In this document: positions 62,474-64,000 of the stretch, piece after piece | Numbering within the stretch: the stretch's first letter is position 1 | How the letters are laid out: every line of letters starts with the position of its first letter | Origin: Staphylococcus sp. M0911 | Lineage (GTDB): Bacteria; Bacillota; Bacilli; Staphylococcales; Staphylococcaceae | Assembly (NCBI RefSeq): GCF_003491325.1 | Contig: NZ_CP022881.1 | Location: 62,001-126,000 of the forward strand | Length of the DNA: 64,000 nucleotides | Direction of reading: 5' to 3' | Translations under genes and position numbers: made by a program | The notes under the pieces: generated by a model | Database searches by the model: none | Told to the model about the DNA's origin: nothing | What the model saw: only the letters and a program-made list of their open reading frames with translations

Positions 62474-63709
62474 TTAAATATCTTCTCTATATAATGGTTG
62501 GCTCATACATCTTGGGCCCCCACGACCACGGACTAATTCACTACCTGTAATTTCAATAACTTTAATGCCTTTATCACGTAATAATTGGTTAGATACATAG
62601 TTTCGGTCGTAAGTTACGACAACCCCTGGACGGATAGTCAATGTGTTAGAACCGTCATTCCATTGTTCACGGGCACCATCGATAACGTCACCATTACCTG
62701 TTGGGATAAATTCAATATTGTCGATGTTAAGCGCCTCTTCTAATGTTTCTTTTAATTTGTTTGAGTGCGTAATTTTAATGTCTTGACCTTGTTCATCTTT
62801 TTCAATGGTGAAGATGTTCATGTTATCTTCTTCTTTGAAAATCGCAGCATGCATTGTAAATTTGTCGTAGTCAATCATGGTAAATACTGTATCTAAATGC
62901 ATAAATGTACGGCTGTTTGGAATTTCGATGGCAAGTACTTTAGTAAATGTAGATTGATCATCGAATAAAATTTGTCTTGCTAAGCGTTCGATAGCTTGTG
63001 CAGAGGTACGTTCAGAAATACCAACTGCAAGTACATCTTTAGATAGAATTAATTCATCGCCACCCTCAATATTGAATGGTGAATTTCGATCTAACCAAAC
63101 TGGGACATCGTCGTTTTTGAATCTTGGGTGATATTTCAAAATATATGTCATGAAGATTGATTCACGACGACGGGCACGCCAATACATACGGTTGATAGTC
63201 ATTCCTCTACCTACAGATGCTTGAGGATCTCTAGTGAAGTAAAGGTTTGGCATTGGATCGAGATAGAATGGATAGCGGTCATCCATATATTCTACGAGGT
63301 GATTCGTTTCTAATTGAATTTCTTCTTTACGTACACCAGCCATAATTTTTTCTACCAGTTCTTGGTCATTTAATGTCGCGAACAGTTCTTTAATTTCTTT
63401 TTCATGACCGAGGACAGTCTTTTGAGATTCTTTTAAAATGTCATCGATAAATTGTTCGCGAACAGAGGCATCTGCAATGGCTTCTGCAGCTAGGTGTTCT
63501 AAATAAACAACCTCGACACCTTCATCTCTAAGTACTTGAGCGAAATGGTCATGCTCTTCTTGAGCAACTTTCAAATAAGGAATATCGTCAAATAGCAATC
63601 CACTTAGATGATCAGGTACTAAATTTTCTAATTCTTTACCTGGTCGTTTAAGTAATACCGTTTTTAATTTGCCGATTTCACTGTTTACGTGGATAGGTCC
63701 TTTTTCCAT
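62474..63709 (-). CDS. arcA: Arginine deiminase
   Basis: The 411-residue protein has [32 protein letters not shown] (FTRDP), [32 protein letters not shown] (catalytic His) and the C-terminal [17 protein letters not shown] with the nucleophilic Cys. It hydrolyses arginine to citrulline and ammonia, supporting ATP production and acid tolerance. AAAGGAGG precedes the ATG. It is the first gene of arcA-arcB-arcD-arcC-arcR. Confidence 0.97.
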   Translation of the reverse strand: MEKGPIHVNSEIGKLKTVLLKRPGKELENLVPDHLSGLLFDDIPYLKVAQEEHDHFAQVLRDEGVEVVYLEHLAAEAIADASVREQFIDDILKESQKTVLGHEKEIKELFATLNDQELVEKIMAGVRKEEIQLETNHLVEYMDDRYPFYLDPMPNLYFTRDPQASVGRGMTINRMYWRARRRESIFMTYILKYHPRFKNDDVPVWLDRNSPFNIEGGDELILSKDVLAVGISERTSAQAIERLARQILFDDQSTFTKVLAIEIPNSRTFMHLDTVFTMIDYDKFTMHAAIFKEEDNMNIFTIEKDEQGQDIKITHSNKLKETLEEALNIDNIEFIPTGNGDVIDGAREQWNDGSNTLTIRPGVVVTYDRNYVSNQLLRDKGIKVIEITGSELVRGRGGPRCMSQPLYREDI

Positions 63710-63741
63710 TGTTATTTCCTCCTTTGATTTAATACATCTAG

Positions 63742-63784
63742 AGTATAAAGCGCTTTCAACATAGAGATTGAGAATCTTTTCACA
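63742..63784 (-). promoter_or_regulatory. arcA promoter with ArcR-type box and cre site
   Basis: On the minus strand a -10 TATACT lies at 63747-63742. TGTGAAAAGATTCTCA (63784-63769) matches the CRP/FNR pattern TGTGA-N6-TCACA with one mismatch and is centred about 41.5 bases before the predicted start, a class II activator position. The -35 region (CAATCT) is poor, consistent with activator dependence. TGAAAGCGCTTTAT (63758-63745) resembles a cre site and overlaps the -10, suggesting CcpA repression. Confidence 0.65.
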
Positions 63785-64000
63785 ATGATAATGTCGAATA
63801 TCTCATATAAAATATTTATTCAATGCAATTTGATGATAGATTATGCAATATAAACGCATAAAACCTATAATTACATGTATATTAAGTTAATACGATAATA
63901 AATAATTAATATAATATGATTTTTTATTCGATTGAATGTATGGATAGTCATGCATGATTAATTAACTATAAATGTTAAATCTATCTATATTTTAAGAAGA
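63785..64000. other. A/T-rich region upstream of arcA
   Basis: No open frame is supported up to the window edge. The stretch is very A/T-rich and could hold arginine-repressor boxes, but none is clear enough to call. Confidence 0.4.

Overview
The window is low-GC Firmicute DNA that looks like a coagulase-negative Staphylococcus chromosome. Evidence for this includes an IsaB-like antigen, a complete staphylopine (cnt) metallophore operon, an rbsR-rbsU-rbsD-rbsK ribose locus, a SauCas9-sized Cas9 of 1054 residues with its small II-A cas operon, an LPXTG surface protein and an arcA-arcB-arcD-arcC-arcR arginine deiminase operon. The species cannot be fixed from the sequence alone.

Layout. Bases 1-10 kb hold an unidentified partial gene, an isaB-like gene, a lipoprotein, a PfoR-type membrane protein, small metabolic genes (PaiB-like, sugar acetyltransferase), a BrnQ transporter, an MFS transporter and a formamidase gene pair (fmdA-fmdB). 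Bases 10-16 kb hold an isochorismatase-like protein lacking its catalytic cysteine, an Lrp-type regulator, a TMEM175-like channel, an amidohydrolase, and two tandem TetX-like FAD monooxygenases, one broken by a single frameshift. Bases 15.9-19.3 kb are the ribose locus, with a perfect 20-bp palindromic operator. Bases 19.4-23.9 kb are a divergent detoxification cluster: MFS pump, DoxX-like protein and amidohydrolase on one side, arylamine N-acetyltransferase and a TetR regulator on the other, with the probable TetR operator inside the pump promoter. Bases 23.9-33.3 kb are the cnt operon (racemase, two biosynthetic enzymes, five-part ABC importer, exporter) behind adjacent Fur-like and Zur-like boxes. 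It is followed by two decayed Fst/PepA1-like toxin peptides and a ring-cleaving dioxygenase.

Bases 35.0-43.9 kb are the immunity region. In order it holds CRISPR array 1 (11 spacers), tracrRNA, cas9, cas1, cas2, a long csn2, CRISPR array 2 (5 spacers), and a two-gene module. That module is a GIY-YIG nuclease fused to a Schlafen-type (DUF2075) P-loop helicase, followed by a MazG-like nucleotide pyrophosphohydrolase. It begins 19 bp after the last array-2 repeat and is the best candidate here for a little-described defence system.

Bases 44-49 kb are a fructose/mannose PTS operon (PRD regulator, EII-BCA, ManA). Bases 49-56 kb are accessory: a second-type YidC, an IS3-family relic, SpoIIM-like and SdpI-like membrane proteins, an unknown coiled-coil gene pair, a short LPXTG protein and a lipoprotein. 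Bases 56-64 kb hold an internally duplicated 3-hydroxyacyl-CoA dehydrogenase and the arc operon on the minus strand. The arc promoter has a CRP/FNR-type box centred near -41.5 and a possible cre site.

Most lines of transcription end in clear intrinsic terminators, which are listed. All functional calls come from reading translated sequence and motifs; no database search was run.
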